This document shows positions 1 through 5,727 of a stretch of 6,996 nt of DNA, one piece after another. Under the pieces are notes generated by a model. It was not told where the DNA came from and ran no database searches. It saw only the letters and a program-made list of their open reading frames with translations. The translations under genes and the position numbers were made by a program. This stretch comes from a bacterium. Its GTDB lineage: Archaea; Thermoproteota; Nitrososphaeria; Nitrososphaerales; CADDZS01. The stretch lies in NCBI GenBank assembly GCA_027310845.1, contig DAIDAB010000105.1, positions 1 to 6,996 of the forward strand, written 5' to 3'. Within the stretch, counting starts at the first letter, position 1, and each line of letters starts with the position of its first letter.

Positions 1-2
1 CT

Positions 3-173
3 AATGTACAAGCTCATAGATTGTCATCCTACCGTAAGCGAAGCGAAGTCAAAGAGGAAGTGAAGGGGCACAACCATCCGTTCAACGAGAAGTGCGGTTC
101 GCACTGCCCACGAAACGAGCACTACAAGGGGCGAGTTAAGAAACTAGACTTTCTGCACACGAAGAAGCCCTAG
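3..173 (+). CDS. C-terminal fragment of a small Cys/His-rich hypothetical protein (partial)
   Basis: This frame is open from the left window edge to a TAG at 171-173 and has no start codon before it becomes convincingly protein-like, so it would be the 3' end of a gene that begins outside the window. It encodes about 56 residues, rich in Lys, Arg and Glu. The cluster GHNHPFNEKCGSHCPRNEH contains four His and two Cys (CxxxC), which resembles a zinc-binding knuckle. A perfect 7-bp hairpin sits exactly on the stop codon (167-184), which fits a gene end. I do not recognise the family. It is short enough to be a chance open frame. It is the only plus-strand gene candidate I found, facing the minus-strand ABC operon end to end. 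Confidence 0.35.
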   Translation, partial: NVQAHRLSSYRKRSEVKEEVKGHNHPFNEKCGSHCPRNEHYKGRVKKLDFLHTKKP

Positions 174-184
174 CTATCTAGGGC
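167..184 (+). terminator. Perfect stem-loop at the end of the plus-strand fragment
   Basis: GCCCTAG / CTAGGGC forms a perfect 7-bp stem with a 4-base CTAT loop and overlaps the TAG stop at 171-173. It is followed by GATTTCC, only a weak T-run. It may act as a 3'-end structure or terminator for the plus-strand fragment, or for transcripts reading in from the opposite operon. The structure is seen directly; the function is inferred. Confidence 0.35.
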
Positions 185-420
185 GATTTCCACTCATCAT
201 ATTGGGTTCAATGCGCACTCCTCATTAGTAAACCCAAACCACGCCATAGGAAGCGATACTAAAGTCGGACTCGCTTTATAGGAGATTGGTATTAGCGAAA
301 ACATCAGTGCCCATAAATTACGGATTCTGAATCTTTGTAATCCTTTGAGACTGAATAAATACGGCCTTACTTTCAAGGAGGTACGAAGCTTTGTTTCTTT
401 CAAAGAAATCTTGTTGTGCG
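174..420. other. Intergenic stretch between convergent units, no supported gene
   Basis: I find no convincing coding sequence. A minus-strand open frame at 197-403 would start with TTG and has an unremarkable composition with no domain signal. A plus-strand SD-like run AAGGAGGT at 376-383 stands 8 bases before a TTG, but that frame closes after 13 codons. The segment separates the plus-strand fragment from the convergent minus-strand operon and may hold 3' UTRs of both. Confidence 0.4.
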
Positions 421-664
421 CTACATTGCTAAGTTGAAGTTCACTAAGGGGCCTATGAAGTCTCTTTCTACACGCGCTCGTAGCCTAGGTTTAACGTCCT
501 TCGCAGGGCGATTGTAACTCTTCTTACCGCAGAATGGGCAAATGAGTTCGGGACCAACGATAGACTGCTACCTTGCCTAACATGAATCGCGGTGCGACTA
601 TCGCCTCTTGCCTTCTGTTGATCTCAAATTCGCGCTCGCGATTCTTGCACTTGACTGCGAGCAC
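421..664 (-). pseudogene. Small zinc-ribbon-like protein gene, interrupted by a +1 frame change
   Basis: Two adjoining frames read as one small protein. The first starts at GTG 662-664, begins MLAVKCKNREREFEINRRQ, and closes at TAA 524-526 after 46 residues. The second frame (421-567) has no start codon of its own and carries GPELICPFCGKKSYNRP, a CPxCG zinc-ribbon knuckle, then a basic tail ending at TAG 421-423. Joined by a +1 shift near 555-566 they give about 80 residues. The GTG start is supported by GGAAGTGA, an SD with one mismatch, six bases upstream and lying across the permease stop codon. The gene is therefore probably the last member of the ABC operon and translated by coupling. 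Only one Cys is visible in the N-terminal half, so the metal site is incomplete as read. The break may be a real mutation, a sequencing or assembly error, or recoding; I cannot tell which. Confidence 0.5.
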
Positions 665-670
665 TGCAAT

Positions 671-1417
671 TCACTTCCACTTTGTGAGTATCTCTTCCCT
701 GCGGAAGGTGGCTCTGGCGACGAAAAGGAGAAGCAGGTCCACCACCAAAAGAATACCAGCGATGATAAGGAGGTTGTTTGTGACACCGAGCGGTATTAAA
801 TTGAGTTCGCCAGCGACGTAGATCCCTGCGAAAGGGAGCATCACGAGGACTCCAATCTGCTGCGCGACCCGCACATCGCTCACCTTTGACGAGACAATAA
901 CGTTCCATTCGACGCTCATTATCGCCGCGAGAGGGACCATAAGAAAAAGGACAATTGCTGCATTCCAGTTGGGAAAAAAGTAGTACCCTAATTTGTCCTG
1001 TGTCACGAGATCCATGAGAACCATGAAGATCGTAGCTCCTCCCAAGATGGCCGCTATTGGAGGTATGAAGGCCGCAATTCCCTTTCCTAGCAAGATTTCG
1101 CTGTCGGTCGTGGGGGTCGCTAGGAGTGGCTCCAAGCTTTTTTCGACTTTCTCGCCGACCAGGCTGTACGATGCAATAGTTGATGGAATCATTCCTGCAA
1201 GTATGAGGTAGAAGAAAGTAAATGCAGGCAGAAGTGTTATGATTTCCGACGCAGGAAATCCACTTGCGCCGTTCTTATGCCCGGCATAATCGATCACAAT
1301 AGGAAGAAGGAACGAGACTATGAGGGGGACCACGATGATTGTATAGATTATGTTCTTCCTCTTTCGGAATGTCTTAAAGTCCTTCTCCGCGATGATCCAT
1401 GATTTCGAGAGTCTCAT
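671..1417 (-). CDS. ABC-2 family transporter permease
   Basis: This is the 248-residue membrane subunit of an ABC exporter, acting with the ATPase encoded just upstream. About six hydrophobic segments can be seen: roughly residues 22-44, 59-82, 110-135, 148-172, 185-205 and 213-236. Between the second and third lies GEKVEKSLEPLLATPTTDSE, the cytoplasmic loop typical of ABC-2 permeases of the NatB/CcmB-like type, which resembles the common pattern 'E...G.LE.LLATP....EILLGK'. The N-terminus is short and basic and starts ATG; the ATG overlaps the ATPase stop as ATGA (1414-1417), so the two are translationally coupled and probably form a 2+2 transporter. The substrate cannot be told from sequence; Na+, drugs, peptides or lipids are all exported by relatives. 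The protein looks intact and is of ordinary length for a half-size ABC-2 permease. Confidence 0.9.
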   Translation of the reverse strand: MRLSKSWIIAEKDFKTFRKRKNIIYTIIVVPLIVSFLLPIVIDYAGHKNGASGFPASEIITLLPAFTFFYLILAGMIPSTIASYSLVGEKVEKSLEPLLATPTTDSEILLGKGIAAFIPPIAAILGGATIFMVLMDLVTQDKLGYYFFPNWNAAIVLFLMVPLAAIMSVEWNVIVSSKVSDVRVAQQIGVLVMLPFAGIYVAGELNLIPLGVTNNLLIIAGILLVVDLLLLFVARATFRREEILTKWK

Positions 1418-2334
1418 TTGGCTTCCCTCACGAGTTTCAGATACGCGTCTTCCAAAGACGAGCCTACGACTGTAACAGATTGAACGTGGCCGCCAGCTCG
1501 GATTATTGCTTCCACTATAGCAGCATTCTCTTTTTCAGGATTTGCCACATCTATCGTCAGCTTGTTACCGTCAACTGCTACGTTTCCAACTGGTAACTTC
1601 TTCAAGGCAGCAAGTATTGCATCGCTTAATTGCTCTAGCTGAATTACGGTCTTCCTACCACTGACCGACCGCTCGAGTTCCTCAGTTGTGCCGATAGCCA
1701 TCAGTTTTGTATTCAGTATTGCAATCTTGTCGCAGATCCTCTGAGCTTCATCGAGGTTGTGCGTGTTCAAAAAGATGGTCCTTTTTTCCTTCTTTAAGTC
1801 GAGGATAAAATCCCTGACTGTCCTCGAGGACTCGGGGTCCAGGTTTGCTGTGGGCTCGTCCATGAACAAAATCTGTGGATCATGTATGAGAGAGCGCGCT
1901 ATCGCGAGTTTTTGCTTCATGCCTTTCGAGAACGTACCCGCTGCAACGTCCTTTTTCTCCCAGAGTCCTAGCATCTTGAGAAAGCGCTCGATGTTTTCCT
2001 TCCTTTGCGCTTCTGTACAATCATAGAGCTTTCCGTAAAAGTCCAGGTTGTCATAAGCGCTGAGGGTGTCGTAGAGGCCCACATTGTCAGGTACAAGACC
2101 GATAATCTTCCTGATCTTCAGAGAATCTGCTGCGTTGCCAATTTCATAATCTCCTATTCTAGCTTCTCCGCTGGTCTTCGATATCAAACAGCAAAGCATC
2201 CTGACTGTTGTCGTCTTCCCCGCTCCGTTGGGGCCCAAGAACCCGAAGACCTCTCCATCCTCTACTCGAAGGGAAACAGAGTCGACTGCAGTTAGTTCAC
2301 CGAACTTTCTGGTCAGGTTCTTCGTCTCAATCAA
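1414..2334 (-). CDS. ABC transporter ATP-binding protein
   Basis: This is the ATPase of an ABC-2 type exporter, 306 residues, cytoplasmic and membrane-associated. The motifs are in normal order: Walker A GPNGAGKTT (34-42), signature FSKGMKQK (135-142), Walker B ILFMDEP (155-161), D-loop NLDP (164-167) and switch His in LNTHNLDEA (His192). The Q-loop position reads VPDNVGLYD, so Asp83 stands where most relatives have Gln; Glu is common at this place in archaeal homologues, so this is probably tolerated. Residues from about 220 onward form the C-terminal domain usual in this subfamily. The TTG start (2332-2334) gives the standard N-terminus MIETKNLTRKFGELTAV and is the first possible start after an in-frame stop. 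It has no good SD and overlaps the stop of the preceding 31-codon ORF as TTGA, so its translation probably depends on that ORF. Its own stop overlaps the permease start. Confidence 0.95.
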   Translation of the reverse strand: MIETKNLTRKFGELTAVDSVSLRVEDGEVFGFLGPNGAGKTTTVRMLCCLISKTSGEARIGDYEIGNAADSLKIRKIIGLVPDNVGLYDTLSAYDNLDFYGKLYDCTEAQRKENIERFLKMLGLWEKKDVAAGTFSKGMKQKLAIARSLIHDPQILFMDEPTANLDPESSRTVRDFILDLKKEKRTIFLNTHNLDEAQRICDKIAILNTKLMAIGTTEELERSVSGRKTVIQLEQLSDAILAALKKLPVGNVAVDGNKLTIDVANPEKENAAIVEAIIRAGGHVQSVTVVGSSLEDAYLKLVREAK

Positions 2335-2426
2335 GTTTCGTCACACTCTGAACATTTTTGAGTGGTGAAGGAACCATAGTTCTTCACTAGACGGATCTCT
2401 TCAATCTTGGGAATGGAACGCACCAT
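2331..2426 (-). CDS. 31-residue CxxC mini-protein or leader peptide ahead of the ABC ATPase
   Basis: A 31-codon frame starts at ATG 2424-2426 and ends at TGA 2331-2333. It reads MVRSIPKIEEIRLVKNYG, continues to KCSECDET, and so carries one CxxC near its C-terminus. Three things support it: AAGGAGGT, a near-ideal SD, lies 8 bases upstream; its stop overlaps the TTG start of the ATPase (TTGA, 2331-2334); and the ATPase lacks a good SD of its own. It may be a small metal- or redox-sensing peptide, or only a translational leader that delivers ribosomes to the ATPase. No family is recognised. Too short for most gene finders, it would usually be missed. Confidence 0.5.
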   Translation of the reverse strand: MVRSIPKIEEIRLVKNYGSFTTQKCSECDET

Positions 2427-2434
2427 AGGTAGAA

Positions 2435-2442
2435 ACCTCCTT
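2435..2442 (-). promoter_or_regulatory. Strong SD site of the 31-codon leader ORF
   Basis: On the minus strand AAGGAGGT is followed by 8 bases and then ATG (2424-2426). It is the best SD in the window and decides the start of the mini-ORF. The same ten bases, AAGGAGGTTT, occur again at 2499-2508 about 66 bases upstream, where no start codon is suitably placed. Confidence 0.6.
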
Positions 2443-2443
2443 G

Positions 2444-2469
2444 CGTGTTTAGCTTCTTCTCCAAACACG
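2444..2469 (-). repeat. Inverted repeat in the leader of the ABC operon
   Basis: CGTGTTT (2444-2450) and AAACACG (2463-2469) form a perfect 7-bp stem with a 12-base loop. On the minus strand it ends only one base before the AAGGAGGT site of the mini-ORF. It could be an RNA hairpin that affects ribosome access, or a repressor-binding operator. The structure is seen; the role is inferred. Confidence 0.45.
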
Positions 2470-2498
2470 TGAAAGATTCAAGTTTCTTATATTGAGAA

Positions 2499-2520
2499 AA
2501 ACCTCCTTTAAATGGAGTTT
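2499..2520 (-). promoter_or_regulatory. Candidate promoter: TTTAAA box inside an imperfect palindrome
   Basis: TTTAAA (2507-2512) is flanked by AAACCTCC on one side and TGGAGTTT on the other, an imperfect palindrome of 22 bases. As an archaeal TATA box for minus-strand transcription it would place the start of RNA near 2482-2485. That gives a leader of about 57 bases that carries the hairpin and SD of the 31-codon ORF. Symmetry around a TATA box is what a repressor operator would show. Promoter calls by eye in A/T-rich sequence are unreliable. Confidence 0.35.
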
Positions 2521-2568
2521 GAAAAGGACAAATTACATAATGGATAGAGCCCAAAGGACCTGCGAATC

Positions 2569-2812
2569 CTAATGATGGATGCTGAAACGGGTGTTTCCAC
2601 GCGATGAAGTGAAGAGGGTAGTTAGGCGAGGGTTTGTCCTCCAAAGGTACCTGCTCAGAATGGCTTGGGACTCCTCTATGCCACTTGCAATTTTCCCTAC
2701 AGTTTTCACTGGCTGATCGTTGGACTCCATGCCCAACTTCCTAACCAAGCTCCTAGAACCGGAGCTTTGGTAATAGTTGAGTTATATGCGCCGCAGTGTC
2801 TAATGTAATCAT
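2569..2812 (-). pseudogene. Small unrecognised protein gene, apparently frameshifted or decayed
   Basis: The 520-base gap between the ABC operon and the alpha-toroid gene contains a protein-like reading. The main piece is open from 2781 to TAG 2569-2571, with possible ATG at 2728-2730 preceded by AGGA eight bases upstream; it gives 53 residues beginning MESNDQPVKTVGKIASGIEE, with amphipathic helical character. Upstream in the same frame it continues sensibly (SRSLVRKLG) until a TAA at 2782-2784. The frame beside it starts with ATG at 2810-2812 (MITLDTAAHITQLLPKLR) and would join by a +1 shift around 2755-2775. Alternatively only the 53-residue ORF is real. I do not recognise the family. An overlapping 85-codon frame at 2387-2644 has an odd aromatic and proline-rich composition and looks spurious. 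Confidence 0.35.
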
Positions 2813-2819
2813 GGAAATC

Positions 2820-2848
2820 AGGAGAAAGGAGTATTCTACACCTCTCCT
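2820..2848 (-). terminator. Terminator-like hairpin after the alpha-toroid gene
   Basis: Read on the minus strand, AGGAGAGG and CCTTTCTCCT pair (AGGAGA with TCTCCT, GG with CC, two bases bulged) around an 11-base loop. The hairpin begins 7 bases after the stop codon at 2856-2858 and is followed by GATTTCC, which has only a short T-run. The position suggests a 3'-end structure. Confidence 0.35.
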
Positions 2849-2855
2849 CATTTCT

Positions 2856-3899
2856 CTAGCTTGCGTCCTCAACTCTTTTCAAAATGCGTAGCGCTGTGAG
2901 TGTAATCCACTTGCTCGGCTTGCCGGCTTCTTCTAACGCAAAGGGCTTGACTTTTTTCAGGTTGGGATCGTACCCTGTTCCCACTCCTCGATCTGGATGC
3001 ACTTTGTCAAGTAGCCAAGTTCCGTCACGCTGACGTTTGTCGTTGAGAATCTTAAGAGCGGGGCTGAGTCTCCGGTCGTCTGCATAACCTAGCTTTGTGA
3101 TAAAATCCAAACCAACAAGGATGTCGTAGTAGTAATGAACAGGGTAGTGGAACCTGAACCAAGGATCGTACTTTTTTTCTCCATCATCGAAAAGCTTTCT
3201 TTGGAGATAAAACTCGACTCCTCGCTCGATAGAGCGGTTGATGCTTTTGGTCCTTTTCTCCTTTGGTAGCACAGCGTACGCAGCGAGAGCTTCCCAGCTG
3301 TCAAGAGTTCCTTTGTCGCTCGTGAAGCAGTTCCAGCCACCATCTTCTTTTTGATCTTCGAGTAGCCTATCGTACAGCTTCCTTACTCTCAAATCATCAA
3401 GGTAACCAAAGCGAGTTAGCATACGCGCAGTGTTCCCTACGATGCATACTTCCTCATTGTATATGTTAATCATTGTTCCTAGTCCAAGCTTGTACTTGAA
3501 GAAGAGATCTGCAATCTTTCCAATTCTTCGATCTTTTGAAGTGAGCCCGAGGTCTGAAAGAACGAGAGCTCGCCAATTAGTTGTGACATAACCTGGCCGA
3601 AGGAGAAAATTTAACCATCTGAGAAAATTCGCTGGCCTCCGAAGAACATTCTCCTGCGTCGGATTTGTTGGTTCGTTTGGTTCCCAGTATCCTCCTGGTT
3701 TTTGCAGCTCTAGAATATCTTTAGCCCAGCCTCTTCGAGGAATCTTCGAGTACGCTTCTCTGACTTCTGGATCATTTTCTTTGCGACCCAAGAGGTCGAC
3801 CAAAGTATAGTAGCGAACTGATGGTTGATCTTCCTCGAGCAACCACTCTATAACATGCTGATTCAGTATGTTGGAGTTTAAATTGGCCAACTTGTTCAA
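2856..3899 (-). CDS. Squalene-cyclase/prenyltransferase-like alpha-toroid protein
   Basis: A 347-residue soluble protein of the terpenoid cyclase / prenyltransferase alpha-alpha toroid superfamily. Three QW-type motifs are visible: QKPGGYW (66-72), QKEDGGW (183-189) and RQRDGTW (289-295, Arg in place of Gln). The second and third sit in a repeat in which GYxDDxR (165-171, 271-277) is followed by a helix and then the QW turn. The DxDD acid of squalene-hopene cyclases is absent, and there is no membrane segment, so cyclase activity is not expected; the substrate is unknown. Conserved-looking CIVGNTARML (152-161) and WNCF (189-192) may contribute ligands. The start is TTG, with a stop three bases further up; there is no good SD, but a CTTTAAT box at 3919-3925 about 23 bases upstream fits leaderless transcription. 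Such proteins are widespread in uncharacterised archaea and Chloroflexi. Confidence 0.75.
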   Translation of the reverse strand: MNKLANLNSNILNQHVIEWLLEEDQPSVRYYTLVDLLGRKENDPEVREAYSKIPRRGWAKDILELQKPGGYWEPNEPTNPTQENVLRRPANFLRWLNFLLRPGYVTTNWRALVLSDLGLTSKDRRIGKIADLFFKYKLGLGTMINIYNEEVCIVGNTARMLTRFGYLDDLRVRKLYDRLLEDQKEDGGWNCFTSDKGTLDSWEALAAYAVLPKEKRTKSINRSIERGVEFYLQRKLFDDGEKKYDPWFRFHYPVHYYYDILVGLDFITKLGYADDRRLSPALKILNDKRQRDGTWLLDKVHPDRGVGTGYDPNLKKVKPFALEEAGKPSKWITLTALRILKRVEDAS

Positions 3900-3918
3900 T
3901 GACTAACGCCTATCTATG

Positions 3919-3925
3919 ATTAAAG
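3919..3925 (-). promoter_or_regulatory. TATA-like box of the alpha-toroid gene
   Basis: CTTTAAT on the minus strand is centred about 23 bases before the TTG at 3897-3899. This is the spacing seen between TATA box and start codon in leaderless archaeal genes, and the start has no SD. The assignment is by position only. Confidence 0.35.
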
Positions 3926-4086
3926 AATTTGCGTTTTCACAAGTAAGGACATCGAGAGTGAGCTATGGCAATTCCCCGGATTCAATCGGATAGCTCCATC
4001 TCGATTGAGCGATTGCTTGCCCTATGAAAAACTCTAGCGATGAGATCCAAAAGATAGCGCCATTGAATGTGTTCCTGTCTACGCGA

Positions 4087-4110
4087 AGTGAAAATTGTGA
4101 CTTTTGCACT
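4087..4110 (-). terminator. Hairpin after the TIM-barrel gene
   Basis: On the minus strand AGTGCAAAA and TTTTCACT pair over 8 bp with one bulged C around a 7-base loop, starting 11 bases after the stop at 4122-4124. It is A/T-rich and could mark the transcript end. The rest of 3926-4121 shows no gene. Confidence 0.25.
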
Positions 4111-4121
4111 CTTGTCCACTT

Positions 4122-5291
4122 CTAATGTTTGGCGTAATAATCTGCTACTGCTCTAAACGATTCTTTCGGTTCCCATGTGAAATCTGGGTATGTTTCCCCG
4201 TGCTTTCCTACATTGCTTGCGAATTTCGTGAGTACATCAGGCGGTAGATCTACACCAAAGAGTTCTCTTCCTTGCTTTACCGTTTGTTGGATAATCTTCT
4301 CTAGGTTCTCTTTCTCAGGATAGCTCTTTACCAAGCTGTAGCTCGGCATGTCAGAGTCGAATCTAGGATCTTCGTTATAATGGGACAGGGGTGATACGAA
4401 AGTGAACACGAAGGCTCCCTCTACGCCAGCAGAGTCGAAAATGCCTAGCTGGTCGGTGATTTCGCGTGCCTGTAGGGTCTCATCACGGACATAGTGTCCA
4501 TCCACCCGCGTGGGTATTTTCAAGACTTCTGCAATTCCAGCCGGCGGACTCGCCTTGGGGCCCATATAATCAGCCATCATCCCAAATGCGATTGCCCAAC
4601 CTTGACCGCCCAATTTCTCGGCACCCTGATATGTGCAACAACCAAATTCTCCGATTACAACGGGTTTGCCGTACGCGAAGGAATCCTTGAGCATTTTGTC
4701 GTACATGTCTCGCATTCCGGAATTACGATATAGATCCACTCCCACGAAATCAAGCATGCTCCAGTCAACTCTTTCAAAGGGGACGGAGAAGTACGTAACT
4801 TTTCCATGAAATGCCTCCCTAACAGCTGCATTTGCTCTTGCCAAGAAAGCATTGAGGGGCTCGTTGTGCTTCCCGGCCCTAACATTGTCCCTGAACGATG
4901 GATTGCTCATACGTTCGATTAGATTCTTGCCCTCTAGTATTTCCTGCATGAAGAGAGTCAACTCCGATCCGAGCGAGAAGATGATGCTGGGCCATCTAAC
5001 CCTCAACGACTCGGCCGCCTGCGCAGCTTTTAGTAGATAAACAAATGTCTCCTCCTGACCCTGCTCAAACATCTCTGGTGAAAACCACACTTCAAGACCT
5101 TGTTTCAAAGCTGCTTCGGAGGCAGTCACTAACCGATCAACATCGAGCCCCTGGATTCTCACCGCATTGCAATGTAGATCGTTCTTGATAATTTCAAGCT
5201 CGCGTTGAACAATCCTCGAATCAAAATTGGGACGCTGAAGTGAACCCTCTAGGACACGTCCCACATCGTAACAAACACCCTTTCGTTTCAT
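4122..5291 (-). CDS. TIM-barrel glycoside-hydrolase-like protein ('abortive infection protein' type)
   Basis: A 389-residue cytoplasmic-looking protein without signal peptide. The N-terminus KGVCYDVGRVL, then ELEIIKNDLHCNAVRIQGLD (31-50), follows beta-strand 1 and 2 of a clan GH-A (beta/alpha)8 barrel. FSLGSE (105-110) lies where the acid/base Glu (E110) of such hydrolases sits, and VVIGEFGCCTY (211-221) where the nucleophile Glu (E215) sits; DFVGVDLYRN and GAFVFTFVSPL supply further barrel strands. From family knowledge, close relatives in bacteria such as Ktedonobacteria carry the name 'abortive infection protein', a label with no support in this sequence. A glycosidase-like or carbohydrate-binding role is the better guess. 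Residues about 320-389 form a C-terminal helical extension. The ATG (5289-5291) overlaps the stop of the preceding small gene as ATGA, so the two are coupled. Confidence 0.75.
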   Translation of the reverse strand: MKRKGVCYDVGRVLEGSLQRPNFDSRIVQRELEIIKNDLHCNAVRIQGLDVDRLVTASEAALKQGLEVWFSPEMFEQGQEETFVYLLKAAQAAESLRVRWPSIIFSLGSELTLFMQEILEGKNLIERMSNPSFRDNVRAGKHNEPLNAFLARANAAVREAFHGKVTYFSVPFERVDWSMLDFVGVDLYRNSGMRDMYDKMLKDSFAYGKPVVIGEFGCCTYQGAEKLGGQGWAIAFGMMADYMGPKASPPAGIAEVLKIPTRVDGHYVRDETLQAREITDQLGIFDSAGVEGAFVFTFVSPLSHYNEDPRFDSDMPSYSLVKSYPEKENLEKIIQQTVKQGRELFGVDLPPDVLTKFASNVGKHGETYPDFTWEPKESFRAVADYYAKH

Positions 5292-5617
5292 TTCTTAGGC
5301 ACCTTTTGATCTGGCTTCAGCATCCGAAGTATGATATCGGCATCTGGAAGATTTTCACTTATCTTCTTGGCATCGGAGTAGGTCATTCTTCTCCAAAGCC
5401 CTTCGATGCACGCGATGATAGCTTCCAATAGTTGAGCTCGGTCATCTTGATTTATTTGGGCCGCGACCGACTCTCTCCAACTCGTTTTCAGCCTCCTCGT
5501 ACTGCGAACTAAAATCTTCTCCGATGGGGCGTAAGCCCTGGGAAGGTCGGCCTGATCCCTTCCGCTTTTTGGTTTCTTTTTCCTTTGTTGCCTTTTGCTT
5601 TCGATCAACCTTATCAA
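5288..5617 (-). CDS. Small helical protein, downstream frame of a split gene
   Basis: The open frame runs to TGA 5288-5290, which overlaps the ATG of the TIM-barrel gene (ATGA). Only its C-terminal half looks like protein: from about QINQDDRAQLLEAIIACIEG through MTYSDAKKISENLP to a basic tail ending KVPKK it reads as two or three amphipathic helices. The only far-upstream start is a TTG at 5615-5617 without SD, and the translation from there to about residue 48 is a low-complexity Arg/Lys-rich stretch that overlaps a better frame. I think the true protein begins at 5654 in the neighbouring frame and enters this one by a +1 change near 5440-5475, giving about 121 residues. The close coupling implies the protein works with, or is regulated with, the TIM-barrel protein. 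Confidence 0.45.
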   Translation of the reverse strand: MIRLIESKRQQRKKKPKSGRDQADLPRAYAPSEKILVRSTRRLKTSWRESVAAQINQDDRAQLLEAIIACIEGLWRRMTYSDAKKISENLPDADIILRMLKPDQKVPKK

Positions 5618-5654
5618 TTTTGGTGGCGAGCTTTGGTTCGTGCCTGTGTTTCAT
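5442..5654 (-). CDS. Lys-rich small protein, upstream frame of a split gene
   Basis: Starts at ATG 5652-5654 and ends at TGA 5442-5444 after 70 residues. The first 35 residues are very rich in Lys (EPKLATKIDKVDRKQKATKE), then comes a short acidic helix, SSQYEEAENELERV. A GGAG lies 17 bases before the ATG, too far for normal SD use, so the gene may be leaderless or start from a short leader. The frame ends in the middle of a region that the adjoining +1 frame continues with good helical sequence down to the coupled TIM-barrel gene. I therefore read this as the N-terminal half of one gene. The alternative is a genuine 70-residue protein followed by a second, weakly initiated ORF. Family not recognised. 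Confidence 0.45.
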   Translation of the reverse strand: MKHRHEPKLATKIDKVDRKQKATKEKETKKRKGSGRPSQGLRPIGEDFSSQYEEAENELERVGRGPNKSR

Positions 5655-5661
5655 TGGGAAA

Positions 5662-5684
5662 GATCAGATCTCTCCTGATCAGAT
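5662..5684. repeat. GATCAGAT direct repeat with overlapping inverted repeat
   Basis: GATCAGAT occurs at 5662-5669 and 5677-5684, 15 bases apart start to start. GATCAG (5662-5667) and CTGATC (5675-5680) also form an inverted repeat. The element sits 8-30 bases before the ATG of the small Lys-rich gene, a place where an operator could act. The repeat is seen; the role is guessed. Confidence 0.3.
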
Positions 5685-5703
5685 ATTTCACGAGTGATAA
5701 AAT

Positions 5704-5727
5704 CCTTTTCGGGACCGCCCCGAAAGG
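5704..5727 (-). terminator. GC-rich hairpin between the secreted protein and the split gene
   Basis: CCTTTTCGGG (5704-5713) and CCCGAAAGG (5719-5727) pair over 9 bp with one bulged base around a 5-base loop. On the minus strand the stem is followed directly by ATTTTAT, a short T-rich run. It may terminate transcripts of the secreted-protein gene, whose stop lies about 100 bases before. The same ATTTTAT (5696-5703 region) could also be the TATA box of the next gene, about 45 bases before its ATG. The rest of 5655-5828 shows no gene. Confidence 0.4.

Noticed and set aside
91..105. AGTGC-GGTTC-GCACT hairpin as a possible tRNA T-arm
   Set aside because: No acceptor, D or anticodon arms can be built around it, and it lies inside the plus-strand reading frame.
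197..403. 68-codon minus-strand open frame
   Set aside because: TTG start without SD, no recognisable motif and composition typical of a chance frame.
376..423. Plus-strand AAGGAGGT followed 8 bases later by TTG
   Set aside because: The frame closes after 13 codons and there is no promoter; the SD match could be chance. A leader peptide is possible but nothing lies downstream to regulate.
573..908. Several overlapping open frames on both strands over the permease 3' end
   Set aside because: They are other-frame shadows of the ABC permease and the zinc-ribbon gene, with no motif or initiation signal.
2387..2644. 85-codon minus-strand open frame in the gap upstream of the ABC operon
   Set aside because: It begins with TTG without SD, has an aromatic and Pro-rich composition without a domain, and overlaps both the 31-codon ORF with strong SD and the better 53-codon frame in other frames.
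2579..2716. 45-codon plus-strand frame (MLKRVFPRDEVKRVVRRG)
   Set aside because: No SD or promoter, and the minus strand of the same stretch reads as a better protein; it is probably an antisense shadow.
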